A DNA stretch of 36,466 nucleotides from Pyrinomonas sp040289685 (GCF_040289685.1 NZ_PSLQ01000031.1:1-36466); one strand, 5' to 3'. Positions 7,876 through 16,411 are shown, counted from the stretch's first letter. Numbers and translations: made by a program. Notes: generated from the sequence alone by a model not told the origin.

Positions 7876-9066
7876 ATGATGGTAAGAGAGGTTCGCCGCA
7901 TGGGAGAGATCAAAGTGCCGCTCATTGACCTCGACGCGCAACACGCTCTTTTGCGCGAGGAGTTGATGACGGCGATCGCGCGCGTCGTCGCTTCACAGCG
8001 TTTCATCCTCGGACCGGAAGTCTGCGCGCTCGAAGAGGAGATCGCACGTTACGTTGGGACCAAATACGCCATCGGTTGCGCTTCCGGATCAGATGCGCTT
8101 CTGCTCGCGTTGATGGCCCTTGAAATCGGTCCGGGCGACGAAGTGATTACGACGCCCTACACCTTTTTCGCTACGGCCAGCGCCATCGTGCGTCTGGGGG
8201 CGCGTCCGGTGTTCGTTGATATCGACCCGCAAACCTACAACATAAACCCGCGAGCGATCGAGCAGGCCATTTGTGCACGAACGCGCGCCATCATCCCAGT
8301 TCACCTTTTCGGGCAATGCGCCGACATGCGCGCCATCCAGAAGATCTGTGCGCGACATTCTATTCCCATCATCGAAGATGCTGCCCAAGCCATCGGGGCC
8401 GAGGATGACGGACGGCGCGCCGGTTCAATGGGAGCGATCGGGTGTTTCAGTTTCTATCCGACGAAGAACTTGGGCGCCATGGGCGACGGCGGAATGCTCA
8501 CCACTAATGACGACGCCTTGGCGCAGCGCTTAAGAATGCTCCGCGCGCACGGCGCAGAGAACAGGTATTACCACCGCTACGTCGGCATCAACAGTCGCCT
8601 GGACGAACTGCAAGCGGCGATCTTGCGCGTCAAGCTGAAGCATCTGGATGACTGGGCGGCAGCGAGGCGACGCAACGCCGTGCGCTACGCGCACCTATTC
8701 GCCGAAGCCGGACTGACGAACTCACAAGCGAATTCCAGACAAGAGCGGGCGAAGGTTGCGCTTCCGCAGGAACGCGAAGGGGCTCGGCACGTATTCAACC
8801 AATATGTGGTTCGCGTTCACGGCGACCGTCGCGACGCCGTCAGGGCGCGTTTGGCAGAGCGAGGCGTCGCGTCGGAAGTCTATTATCCTGTGCCTTTGCA
8901 TCTGCAGGAATGTTTCGCCTATTTGGGCTATCGAGAGGGGAGCTTCCCTGAAGCTGAGCGCGCCGCACGCGCGTCGCTCGCCCTGCCGATCTACGCTGAA
9001 CTAACCGAAGAGCAGCAGCGCCATGTGGTGCAAACGGTGCGCCGCGCGTTGGCAGAAGCGCTGTGA
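7876..9066 (+). CDS. DegT/DnrJ/EryC1 family aminotransferase (second copy)
   Basis: About 396 residues from ATG 7876, which has GAGGAG at 7861-7866; ATG 7879 and ATG 7900 are also possible. Motifs are KVPLIDLDAQHA at the start, ASGSDALLLALMAL, IIEDAAQAIGA, the PLP lysine in SFYPTKNLGAMGDGG, and a C-terminal YYPVPLHLQECF. It is clearly related to the aminotransferase at 5659 but diverged throughout, so it likely acts on a different keto-sugar rather than being a recent duplicate. Two aminotransferases suggest either a diamino sugar or two separate amino sugars in the repeat unit. It follows the oxidoreductase by 26 nt and is co-directional. Confidence 0.87.
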   Translation: MMVREVRRMGEIKVPLIDLDAQHALLREELMTAIARVVASQRFILGPEVCALEEEIARYVGTKYAIGCASGSDALLLALMALEIGPGDEVITTPYTFFATASAIVRLGARPVFVDIDPQTYNINPRAIEQAICARTRAIIPVHLFGQCADMRAIQKICARHSIPIIEDAAQAIGAEDDGRRAGSMGAIGCFSFYPTKNLGAMGDGGMLTTNDDALAQRLRMLRAHGAENRYYHRYVGINSRLDELQAAILRVKLKHLDDWAAARRRNAVRYAHLFAEAGLTNSQANSRQERAKVALPQEREGARHVFNQYVVRVHGDRRDAVRARLAERGVASEVYYPVPLHLQECFAYLGYREGSFPEAERAARASLALPIYAELTEEQQRHVVQTVRRALAEAL

Positions 9067-9079
9067 GCGACCGCTTCGC

Positions 9080-9107
9080 TTGACCTTGGAAGGCGCATGC
9101 CGATAAA
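9080..9107 (+). promoter_or_regulatory. Possible internal promoter before wzm
   Basis: TTGACC (9080-9085) and GATAAA (9102-9107) are 16 bp apart in the 128-bp gap between the second aminotransferase and wzm. The -35 matches 5 of 6 and the -10 matches 4 of 6. Small hairpins lie downstream (GTCGC-TGA-GCGAC at 9120-9132 and a GGGG/CCCC pair near 9167-9177). Confidence 0.35.
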
Positions 9108-9194
9108 CTTTGCACTCTTGTCGCTGAGCGACATAAAGATATTCTTTCGATCAGGTGTTGGCGTTGGGGGAATCCCCGGCGCTTTGGAAGGCGA

Positions 9195-10127
9195 ATGGAT
9201 TCAAGCACAGGGGAAAGGGCTGGCTTGCTGGAATCAGCGCCACCTCTTCAGAGCGAACGGGCTGATCCTCTGCCCATTCGCAAACCGTCTGAGCAACATC
9301 AGTTGCCGGAAAAACCGCTCGTCGTCATTGAACCGAGTCGCGGTTGGTCGCCGGTCAATCTTCGCGATCTGTGGGTTTATCGCGAGCTGCTCTACTTTCT
9401 GGCGTGGCGCGATCTGAAGGTGCGCTACAAGCAGACGGTGATCGGCATCGCGTGGGTGGTGATGCAGCCGCTCCTTTCAACGCTCGTCTTCACGCTCTTT
9501 TTGGGGAAGCTCGCGCGCGTGCCCTCCGACGGCATCCCATATGCGCTTTTCGCTTACGCTGGATTGCTCCCTTGGACCTTCTATTCGAGTTCGCTCAACA
9601 ACAGCGGCAACAGCATCGTCGGCAACGCGCACCTGATAACAAAGGTTTATTTCCCGCGCATCATCATCCCGGCGGCTGCCGTCGCAGGGCGCATCGTCGA
9701 TTTCGCTATCGCTTTCGTCATCCTTGTCGGTATGATGTTCCTTTACGGCGTGCCGTTCACGCTGGAAACGTTGATGCTCGTCCCCTTGGTTTTGTTGTTG
9801 ACGCTTTTCGCGCTCGGCACGGGGATGTGGATCTCGGCGCTCAACGTCAAGTATCGCGACATCGGCATCGCGCTGCCCGTTTTGATCCAGCTTTGGATGT
9901 TCGTCTCGCCCGTGCTCTATCCGGCGAGCTTGGTTCCGGCCCGCTGGCGCATGCTCTACGATCTAAATCCCTTGGTTGGCTTGATCGAGAATTTCCGCGC
10001 CGCGCTGTTCGGTTTGCCTTTCAATTGGCGGGCGTTGGTTCTATCTACAGTCTTCACGTTTGCGATGTTGATCTACTCGGCCTATGCTTTTCGGCGCATG
10101 GAGCGGGAGTTCGCCGACGTCGTCTGA
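9195..10127 (+). CDS. wzm: Polysaccharide ABC exporter permease Wzm
   Basis: A 310-residue ABC-2 type permease. A cytoplasmic leader of about 70 residues contains PSRGWSPVNLRDLWVYRELL, then the amphipathic LAWRDLKVRYKQTVIGIAW that marks this family, and about six membrane segments follow. The conserved SPVLYPASLVP and LYDLNPLVGLIENFR near the end are typical of O-antigen and teichoic-acid exporters. With the Wzt ATPase it would carry undecaprenyl-linked finished glycan across the inner membrane. GGAAGG precedes ATG 9195. It is separated from wzt by 186 bp, longer than usual for this pair. Confidence 0.92.
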   Translation: MDSSTGERAGLLESAPPLQSERADPLPIRKPSEQHQLPEKPLVVIEPSRGWSPVNLRDLWVYRELLYFLAWRDLKVRYKQTVIGIAWVVMQPLLSTLVFTLFLGKLARVPSDGIPYALFAYAGLLPWTFYSSSLNNSGNSIVGNAHLITKVYFPRIIIPAAAVAGRIVDFAIAFVILVGMMFLYGVPFTLETLMLVPLVLLLTLFALGTGMWISALNVKYRDIGIALPVLIQLWMFVSPVLYPASLVPARWRMLYDLNPLVGLIENFRAALFGLPFNWRALVLSTVFTFAMLIYSAYAFRRMEREFADVV

Positions 10128-10128
10128 C

Positions 10129-10251
10129 GCGCACGACTCCTTTGCGTGTGTCCGTCTCCGTCGCGCGACACCTCCTCAAAGGTTGAACGAGTCTTGCGGC
10201 GTGCGACGTCAATGGTCCGTAGTGCCTTCAGCCGCGTATGACTCTTTTGCG
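10129..10251 (+). repeat. Imperfect 18-bp direct repeat in wzm-wzt gap
   Basis: GCGCACGACTCCTTTGCG (10129-10146) and GCGTATGACTCTTTTGCG (10234-10251) differ at three positions and are 105 bp apart. Function unknown; it is one of several short direct repeats at gene junctions in this locus. Confidence 0.4.
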
Positions 10252-10313
10252 GTCGATTTCCCGAACGGTTTAGCGCGCACCTTCTCACGGGCGCGGTCGC
10301 TTGTGCAGCTTGT

Positions 10314-11597
10314 ATGAGGCCGATCATCAAAGTCGAAAATTTGAGCAAGCTTTACCGCATCGGCACGCGGGGGCCAGCTTACAGAACGCTGCGCGAAACG
10401 CTAGCCGGAGCTTTTCGCGCGCCGCTCGCGCGGTTGCGTCACAATGGGCAGGCCGATTCGGAGACGATTTGGGCGCTCAAAGACGTCAGCTTCGAAGTCT
10501 ATCCTGGGGAGGTGATCGGCATCATCGGGCGCAACGGGGCGGGCAAATCGACCTTGTTGAAGATCCTGTCGCGGATCACTGAGCCGACGACCGGACGCGT
10601 GGAGCTATATGGAAAAGTCGGCAGCCTGCTGGAAGTCGGGACGGGATTTCATCCAGAGCTTACCGGGCGCGAGAACGTTTACTTAAACGGCGCGATCTTG
10701 GGTATGACGCGCCGCGAAATAGATAAGAAGTTCGATGAGATCGTCGATTTCGCCGAGATCGAAAAGTTCATCGACACCCCTGTCAAGCACTACTCAAGCG
10801 GCATGTACATGCGGCTCGCTTTTGCCGTCGCCGCGCACTTAGATCCTGAGATAGTGATCATAGACGAAGTTCTAGCCGTAGGAGACGCAAACTTTCAAAG
10901 GAAGTGTTTGGATAGGATCAGTAAGATCTCTCAGGAAGGTAAAACAATACTCTTTGTCGGTCATAATATGGATGCGATGCTGTCCATGTGTAAGAGGTCA
11001 ATGTTGTTGGATCGCGGCTCAATTATAGTCGAAGGCTCTCCTCATCTTGTAGCGCATCGATACTATCAACATATGGGTGCCCAGAAGGGAATCCTGACAG
11101 ATAGATATTGGTCAGCGGAAAATTCACCAGGGGATAACTTGGTTCGACTACGTAGAGTTAGATTGCGTAACCAAGATGGAGACACACTGCTAAAAGCTCA
11201 AATTGATCAACCTTTAGGTGTGGAAATGACTTATGAAGTGCTAGAATCTGGGCATGTCCTGGTGCCTAACTACCATTTCTTCAACGAATTTGACGTTTAT
11301 ATGTTTGTCGTACATGATACGGATCCTAATTGGCGGGGAAGACCAAAGCGCGTCGGCAGGTATATCACTACTCTCTGGGTTCCAGCAAACTTTCTCTCAG
11401 AAGGGTGGGTCCGCATAGGTGTTGCTGTAAGTTCTTACAAGGTCGGGAAACCTCTGGTTCACTTTTACGAAACCGATGCCCTAAGCTTTGAAGTCATCGA
11501 TACATACAGCAGCGCAGGTGCTAGAGGAGACTACATGGGACCTGTCCCGGGGATCATAAGACCAAAACTAAATTGTACAACCTTACATGAGGTGTGA
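10314..11597 (+). CDS. wzt: Polysaccharide ABC exporter ATPase Wzt with C-terminal glycan-binding domain (mosaic)
   Basis: 427 residues. The ATPase half has Walker A GRNGAGKST (K78), signature YSSGMYMRLA (160-169) and Walker B EIVIIDEV (179-186), then the H-loop GHN. Residues from about 270 on form the extra C-terminal domain of Wzt proteins, which in E. coli O8/O9a recognises the modified chain end before export. Composition changes abruptly near 10840: before it arginine is mostly CGC/CGG and G/C-ending codons dominate, after it AGG/AGA, ATA and A/T-ending codons are common. The frame and all motifs stay intact, so this is probably a functional chimera whose 3' part was exchanged. It ends 22 nt before the preferred methyltransferase start. 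Confidence 0.92.
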   Translation: MRPIIKVENLSKLYRIGTRGPAYRTLRETLAGAFRAPLARLRHNGQADSETIWALKDVSFEVYPGEVIGIIGRNGAGKSTLLKILSRITEPTTGRVELYGKVGSLLEVGTGFHPELTGRENVYLNGAILGMTRREIDKKFDEIVDFAEIEKFIDTPVKHYSSGMYMRLAFAVAAHLDPEIVIIDEVLAVGDANFQRKCLDRISKISQEGKTILFVGHNMDAMLSMCKRSMLLDRGSIIVEGSPHLVAHRYYQHMGAQKGILTDRYWSAENSPGDNLVRLRRVRLRNQDGDTLLKAQIDQPLGVEMTYEVLESGHVLVPNYHFFNEFDVYMFVVHDTDPNWRGRPKRVGRYITTLWVPANFLSEGWVRIGVAVSSYKVGKPLVHFYETDALSFEVIDTYSSAGARGDYMGPVPGIIRPKLNCTTLHEV

Positions 11598-11619
11598 GCG
11601 GTTGAGCGGAGAGGGGAAA

Positions 11620-12624
11620 TTGATATGTAAGGTGTGCGGCGCAGCGGATGGGCACAACTCTTACATATTGCGTGAAATGATGTTCGGCTATAGGGATCAA
11701 TTCGAGTATTTCGAATGTAGAGAATGTGGTTGTCTGCAGATAAAAGATATTCCGCCGAATTTGCATAAATATTATCCGTCAAACTACTGTGCCTTTCAAC
11801 CACCTCAAGTAGCAGTTCAGAGGGAAAGAGAGTTCGTTGGTTGGCGGGAAAGATTCGTCCTTAAGCAAGCTTACAAATACTACCTAAACAGAAACTACTT
11901 GTTGGGAAGGTTTTTCAAAGAACGCCATAAAATACCTCCTCCTGAAAATTGGCCCCACTGGTTGAAATACTCTGGGGTCAATTTAAAGCTCGATTTCAAA
12001 TCGAGGGTTCTGGACGTCGGGTGTGGATCAGGAAGAGATTTGCTCTTGTTAAGAGCTTTAGGATTCAGCTCGTTGCTTGGCGTTGATCCATATATCGAGG
12101 AGGATATACATTACGAGAGCGGAGTCAGGGTGGAGAAAAAGCACTTATGCGATCTTAAAGTTGCCAAACCATTTGATTTGATCATGATGCATCACTCTTT
12201 TGAGCACATGCCGGAGCCCGTGAAAGTAATGATGGATGTCAGAAAATTGCTTAAGAAAGGCGGCATTCTGCTCGTTAGAGTTCCTGTTATGGGATCATAC
12301 GCTTGGAAAAAGTACAAAACAAACTGGGTGCAACTTGATCCCCCGAGGCATCTTTTTTTGTATTCAGTTAAAAGCATGATCGTTTTAGCAAGCCGGATGG
12401 GTTTCAAATTGATTGCTACTTTATATGATTCAACGTCTTTTCAATTTTGGGGCAGTGAACAATATCTCAGAGATATCCCCCTTTTTGATGAGCGATCTTG
12501 GGGGGTAAATCCAGAGAGAGCCGTCTTCGTTGCCTCCCAGATAGAGGAATGGGAAAGGGAAGCAATAAGGCTAAACGAGATGGGACTAGGCGATCAAGCG
12601 TGCTTTTATTTACAGAAACAGTGA
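11620..12624 (+). CDS. SAM-dependent methyltransferase with N-terminal Cys motif
   Basis: About 334 residues. An N-terminal metal-binding-like module (CKVCG near residue 3, then ECRECGC about 30 residues later) is followed by a class I methyltransferase domain with motif I RVLDVGCGSGRD and the acidic loop LLGVDPY, then MMHHSFEHMPEP. Proteins of this layout modify sugars or glycans; the target here is unknown. TTG 11620 has a strong SD (GGAGAGGGG, 11608-11616). An ATG at 11587 in the same frame would add 11 residues and overlap the wzt stop by 11 nt but has no SD. The gene is AT-rich like the 3' half of wzt and next to it. That suggests a chain-end methylation role read by the Wzt C-terminal domain; this is inference. 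Confidence 0.82.
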   Translation: MICKVCGAADGHNSYILREMMFGYRDQFEYFECRECGCLQIKDIPPNLHKYYPSNYCAFQPPQVAVQREREFVGWRERFVLKQAYKYYLNRNYLLGRFFKERHKIPPPENWPHWLKYSGVNLKLDFKSRVLDVGCGSGRDLLLLRALGFSSLLGVDPYIEEDIHYESGVRVEKKHLCDLKVAKPFDLIMMHHSFEHMPEPVKVMMDVRKLLKKGGILLVRVPVMGSYAWKKYKTNWVQLDPPRHLFLYSVKSMIVLASRMGFKLIATLYDSTSFQFWGSEQYLRDIPLFDERSWGVNPERAVFVASQIEEWEREAIRLNEMGLGDQACFYLQKQ

Positions 12625-13221
12625 ACTCATCGCTGCTTATTTTTAGACCGTCTTATAATTTTGTCATCGGTTCAACAACGCGAAAAGGGCGGACGTGCAA
12701 GTTTCAAAAGCCACCCTGAAACGCTTCAAGCGTGAACCCTGTTAGTTCTATAGCCAATGCGGACTACAAATGATCCACAAGTAATCAAGTTCATAACTGC
12801 TGCTATGAGCGCAACATTGCTACCTAAGATCTTCATTTAGAAGGTGAACTATCGACACCGGTGATGTAGACCGCTAGCTGAAAGCTGCCATAAGACCAAA
12901 GGAATTCCCCTCTATCCTCTATTATAGGGTTTGGTAGAGACGTGAACGTGTTGATGCAAGATGGCCTTCCCAATTCTCATGCTTGTTTGTGCATATGTAT
13001 CAACCTCAATCGCTTGCTACGTTGCACAGCTTCAGAGGTAAAATTAGGCGTTTATTTTCGGCAATACAGCGACAATGTTGCGCCTTTGAATATTAAACGC
13101 TGGCGACTCACCAGTAGGGCTTGGACCGAGCAAACAAAATCGCCCTAAAATTGGCTGGTCGCCGGGTTGATTAAGCTTTTCATTGAACTGTCAAAAAGCC
13201 GTTCCAGTGAGGAGAATAGCC
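12625..13221. other. 597-bp AT-rich stretch with no convincing gene
   Basis: Stops occur often in all frames. The longest plus-strand frame (12942-13148, 68 codons) shows no recognisable domain and no SD. The stretch shares the AT-rich composition of its neighbours, so it may be the remains of a gene from the transferred block, but I cannot identify one. Confidence 0.5.
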
Positions 13222-14364
13222 ATGAAGATATCCGTAGCAATGTGCACTTACAACGGCTCTAGATTCGTTAGGGACCAGTTGAAGAGCTTTGCTATTCAAA
13301 CGAGATTACCTGATGAACTAATTGTTTGCGATGATAACTCTTGCGATGAGACGGTTAACATTATAAGTGACTTTGCGAAAACCGCTCCCTTTCCTGTTCG
13401 TTTATATGTCAACAGCACCAACCTAGGGGTCGTCAAAAACTTCGAAAAAGCGGTAAAACTTTGCAATGGAGATCTCATAGCGCTTTCAGACCAAGATGAT
13501 GTTTGGTTGCCGGAGAAACTCTTGCTTGAAGAAGAAATTTTCCGTTCTCATCCAGAAGTTGGATTGGTGTTCACTAACGCAGAAGTCGTAGATGAGAAGC
13601 TCACGCCTCTAGGATATGACCTTTGGAGCACAGAAGGTTTCAACTCACAAAAACAGAGGTTGGTTTTGGAAGGCAAAGCTTTCGAAGTGCTTCTAAAGAG
13701 GAACTTCGTCACTGGAGCCACAATGATGTTCAAACGAAAGTTCCTGGAAGCTTGTATGCCATTCCCATATGTAACTAACGAAATGATAAAGAGCAGTATA
13801 ATTCATGATTATTGGATTGCGTTAATCATTTCGGCTCTAGCCGATATAAGATTCATAGACAAAAAAGTAGTCAGGTATAGACAACATACCTCCCAGCTTT
13901 TAGGAGCGAGCATAACGAATAAAATTCAGGTCATCGAATGCTCAAAGTTCAAAGAGCACCCAGACGAACTAAATACCCTGCTTGGCGCAAATAATCATAA
14001 ATCACATAAACTGAACCTGTTCCGAGGCATACACCTGAAGAAATACAATTTCTCTCCTTTCATAGAGGACTTCTCTCCTTTCATAGAGGACCTCAACCGG
14101 AAGATAAACCAACTAAAATGGGTGGAAAATGCACTTTCTAGAAACCGTGAAAGAGCGGCTGGTTCGGCCCTTCTTTTGACGAGAAGGGAGATAATAAATT
14201 TAGAGGAAAAAATTGCGCACCTAAATGCAAGGCAACAGGTACATAGTAGCGGTTTTAGCAAGGGAACGCTCTTGATCATGCGAGAACTCGCTTCTAGTAG
14301 ATACCATAAACACTCAAACGGTTTACGAAGCGCATTGAAAGATTTCGTTTCGTGCTTGGTTTGA
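13222..14364 (+). CDS. Family 2 glycosyltransferase, AT-rich
   Basis: 380 residues from ATG 13222, which has GAGGAGAA at 13209-13216; a TTG at 13183 would add 13 residues without benefit. The GT-A start ISVAMCTYNGSRFV, the LIVCDDNSCDET nucleotide-binding strand and the metal-binding segment ALSDQDDVW identify a GT2 enzyme, and IIHDYWIALI fits the rhamnosyltransferase-like subgroup. It would add one sugar from a nucleotide donor on the cytoplasmic side. The C-terminal part contains the heptapeptide FSPFIED twice in tandem, from a perfect 21-bp duplication. Codon use is AT-rich, unlike genes before 10840. Donor and acceptor are unknown. Confidence 0.85.
   Translation: MKISVAMCTYNGSRFVRDQLKSFAIQTRLPDELIVCDDNSCDETVNIISDFAKTAPFPVRLYVNSTNLGVVKNFEKAVKLCNGDLIALSDQDDVWLPEKLLLEEEIFRSHPEVGLVFTNAEVVDEKLTPLGYDLWSTEGFNSQKQRLVLEGKAFEVLLKRNFVTGATMMFKRKFLEACMPFPYVTNEMIKSSIIHDYWIALIISALADIRFIDKKVVRYRQHTSQLLGASITNKIQVIECSKFKEHPDELNTLLGANNHKSHKLNLFRGIHLKKYNFSPFIEDFSPFIEDLNRKINQLKWVENALSRNRERAAGSALLLTRREIINLEEKIAHLNARQQVHSSGFSKGTLLIMRELASSRYHKHSNGLRSALKDFVSCLV
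14050..14091 (+). repeat. Perfect 21-bp tandem duplication inside a glycosyltransferase
   Basis: Bases 14050-14070 are repeated exactly at 14071-14091. Each copy encodes FSPFIED in frame, so the gene stays open. The exact identity suggests a recent slippage event. Confidence 0.9.
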
Positions 14365-14528
14365 TCTTTTGCTTAGCGACCGCGTAAACTACAATTATTA
14401 CGAGGCATGTCTCGAGAACTTGAGCCTAGCCCTCTAAAGAGTTCGTGGGCTCCTGATTTCGGGGTGCCGTCGTTGTTCCATGAAGTCGTGTAGTTTCCCG
14501 AGGACGCCATTTAAGCCGAGCACTTTTT

Positions 14529-15494
14529 ATGGTGTCAGTGGAACTTTCTATCATCATCGTCAACTGGAATGGTCTGCACCTGCTAGAGCAATGCTTGGCT
14601 AGCTTGTCGGTCTGCCCTCCAAAGGTTGAGCATGAGATCATCATCGTTGATAACGCTTCGACCGATGACAGCAGAGAGTGGCTGCGTGAAAGGGCCTCCT
14701 TAGATCATCGGATAAAAATCATCGAAAACGAGGTTAATTTAGGATTTGCCAAGGCGAACAACATCGCCTTTCGGAAGGCGTCCGGGGCCTTCTTCTTGCT
14801 GCTGAATTCGGATACCGTAGTCAAAGAAGGCGCGATAGACATCTTGCTTGAGGGCCTCAAATCAGATCCCTCGATTGGAGCTTGTGGACCGAAACTCCTA
14901 AATCCCGATGGTTCGCTCCAAGTGAGCGTTTGGAGGAATCCCCCGACTCCCTTGGAGCTGCTCATCAGTGGCCTAAGGTTGTATAAGTTGATCCCCAAAA
15001 AGTGGCGTGGCAGATTGTTTTTGGGGCCGCACTGGGATCACTCGACGCGGCGCGAAGTGCGCTTTCTTAGCGGCGCTGCTCTCCTTGTAAGAAAGGAGGT
15101 GGTGGAAAACGTCGGAGGTTTGGACGAAAAGTACCATATGTACCACGAAGATGTTGAGTGGTGCCTGCGGATACATCGGGCCGGTTGGAAGATGGTCTTT
15201 GAACCGAGAGCGGAGATCGTTCATTATGGTGGGCAAAGCTCAAAGAAACGCTGGGGCGATCTGGATGCGATAAGGGTGCGCACCGAAGCTTCATTAATGT
15301 TCCAATATTCAAACCTTCCACGCTGGCATTACATCAGCAATATGTTAGCTCAAACGGCGGTTTTGCTTTGTGAAGCGGCTTGGCGACGCATCAAGGGGAA
15401 ACCTCGCGCGGACGTTGAGTTGGCCCTTAAATTACATCTCGGTTACCTATGGGATCACCTAACCAATAGGCGACGTAATTCGGCGAGAGCGTGA
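14529..15494 (+). CDS. Family 2 glycosyltransferase (rhamnosyltransferase-like)
   Basis: 321 residues. The sequence opens VELSIIIVNWNGLHLLEQCL, followed by IIIVDNASTDDS and the metal-binding region LLLNSDTVV. GACGPKLLNPDGS, RFLSGAALLVRKEV and the catalytic-base region MYHEDVEWCLRIHRAGW closely follow WbbL-type rhamnosyltransferases. It likely transfers rhamnose from dTDP-rhamnose, which fits rmlA, rmlC and rmlD at the locus ends, but the donor is inferred. It is separated from the preceding gene by 164 bp without an obvious promoter. Composition is intermediate between the AT-rich block and the rest of the locus. Confidence 0.87.
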   Translation: MVSVELSIIIVNWNGLHLLEQCLASLSVCPPKVEHEIIIVDNASTDDSREWLRERASLDHRIKIIENEVNLGFAKANNIAFRKASGAFFLLLNSDTVVKEGAIDILLEGLKSDPSIGACGPKLLNPDGSLQVSVWRNPPTPLELLISGLRLYKLIPKKWRGRLFLGPHWDHSTRREVRFLSGAALLVRKEVVENVGGLDEKYHMYHEDVEWCLRIHRAGWKMVFEPRAEIVHYGGQSSKKRWGDLDAIRVRTEASLMFQYSNLPRWHYISNMLAQTAVLLCEAAWRRIKGKPRADVELALKLHLGYLWDHLTNRRRNSARA

Positions 15495-15620
15495 TGCGCT
15501 TTTGACTGCTCTTTGGGCTTATGAAGATCCGTAAATATTTGCAAGAGTCGTGTCGTCGGGGTTGAAGGATTTCGCCAAACCAATTCGTACTCAGCTCTCT
15601 CGTTCGAGTGGGGGTGGGAT

Positions 15621-16331
15621 ATGCTAGCCAGAAGACTCCTCCAAGCAATTAGATGGAGACTTGGTCTACGGGTTGCCGCGACCGAACTAGAAGTCGGAGA
15701 CGATGGGAGCTTTGCGGCTTTTTACAGCAGCCGCATCACAGATTGCAACTTCCTCTCTGATCCCACGCACTACGAATATCCACGCGCGAAGTGGGTGCTA
15801 GATAGGGTCAGCGGTGGGATAGTTCTAGAAGTCGGCTGCGGCAACGGTGGGATGACACGCTTGCTCGCCTCTCAAGCGGACTTGATTGTCGCGTTAGATG
15901 TCTCTTCCCTTTCGCTTCGGGAGCTGGAGGGTTTGAAACTCCCGAACGTGGAGATCGTGCAGGCGTTCATTGAAGGTTACCGTCCGGATAGGAGATTTGA
16001 TTGGATCGTGATGACAGAGGTGCTCGAACATGTGCGGCGCCCCAAACAAGTGGTTCGGCATTGTCTCTCGTTGTTGAAGCCTGGAGGAACGTTGCTGATT
16101 ACCACACCACATGGCCATTGGGAGTCAAACGAGCATCTTCACGAATTCGACTTGGTTTCTTTCGGTGATATCTTGGTGAAAACCGAGGCGGAAACGATCA
16201 AATTAGGCTATCTGCGTGATCGCGAGAACCGGCGACGTTGGTTGATCGCAGAGGTGACGGCACCACATAGTCCGCCCGCACCTTTAGCTAACCGTCGTCA
16301 GATTATGAGGGAGAGAAGGCAAAGGACCTAA
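15621..16331 (+). CDS. Class I SAM-dependent methyltransferase
   Basis: 236 residues with a purine-rich SD (GGGGGTGGG) just before ATG 15621. Motif I is VLEVGCGNGG, the acidic residue ending strand beta-2 is in IVALDVS, and FDWIVMTEVLEHV with LLKPGGTLLITTP completes a Methyltransf_11/23-type domain. The target is unknown; the position between two glycosyltransferases suggests a sugar or lipid-linked glycan. The final codons fall in the first copy of a 30-bp direct repeat. Confidence 0.83.
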   Translation: MLARRLLQAIRWRLGLRVAATELEVGDDGSFAAFYSSRITDCNFLSDPTHYEYPRAKWVLDRVSGGIVLEVGCGNGGMTRLLASQADLIVALDVSSLSLRELEGLKLPNVEIVQAFIEGYRPDRRFDWIVMTEVLEHVRRPKQVVRHCLSLLKPGGTLLITTPHGHWESNEHLHEFDLVSFGDILVKTEAETIKLGYLRDRENRRRWLIAEVTAPHSPPAPLANRRQIMRERRQRT

Positions 16332-16411
16332 TTGGCGGCGAAACGAACGAGTTACATGGTTGTGCAACATGATTTCTCAACGAAGGCAAAGGACCTGATC
16401 GGCGGTGAAAC
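16315..16411 (+). repeat. 30-bp imperfect direct repeat at a gene junction
   Basis: Copies at 16315-16344 and 16382-16411 differ at three positions and are offset by 67 bp. The first contains the methyltransferase stop, the second the GTG start of the next gene. This looks like a local duplication at the junction. Confidence 0.7.

Noticed and set aside
12942..13148. 68-codon open frame in the AT-rich gap
   Set aside because: No domain, no SD, composition like the surrounding non-coding sequence.
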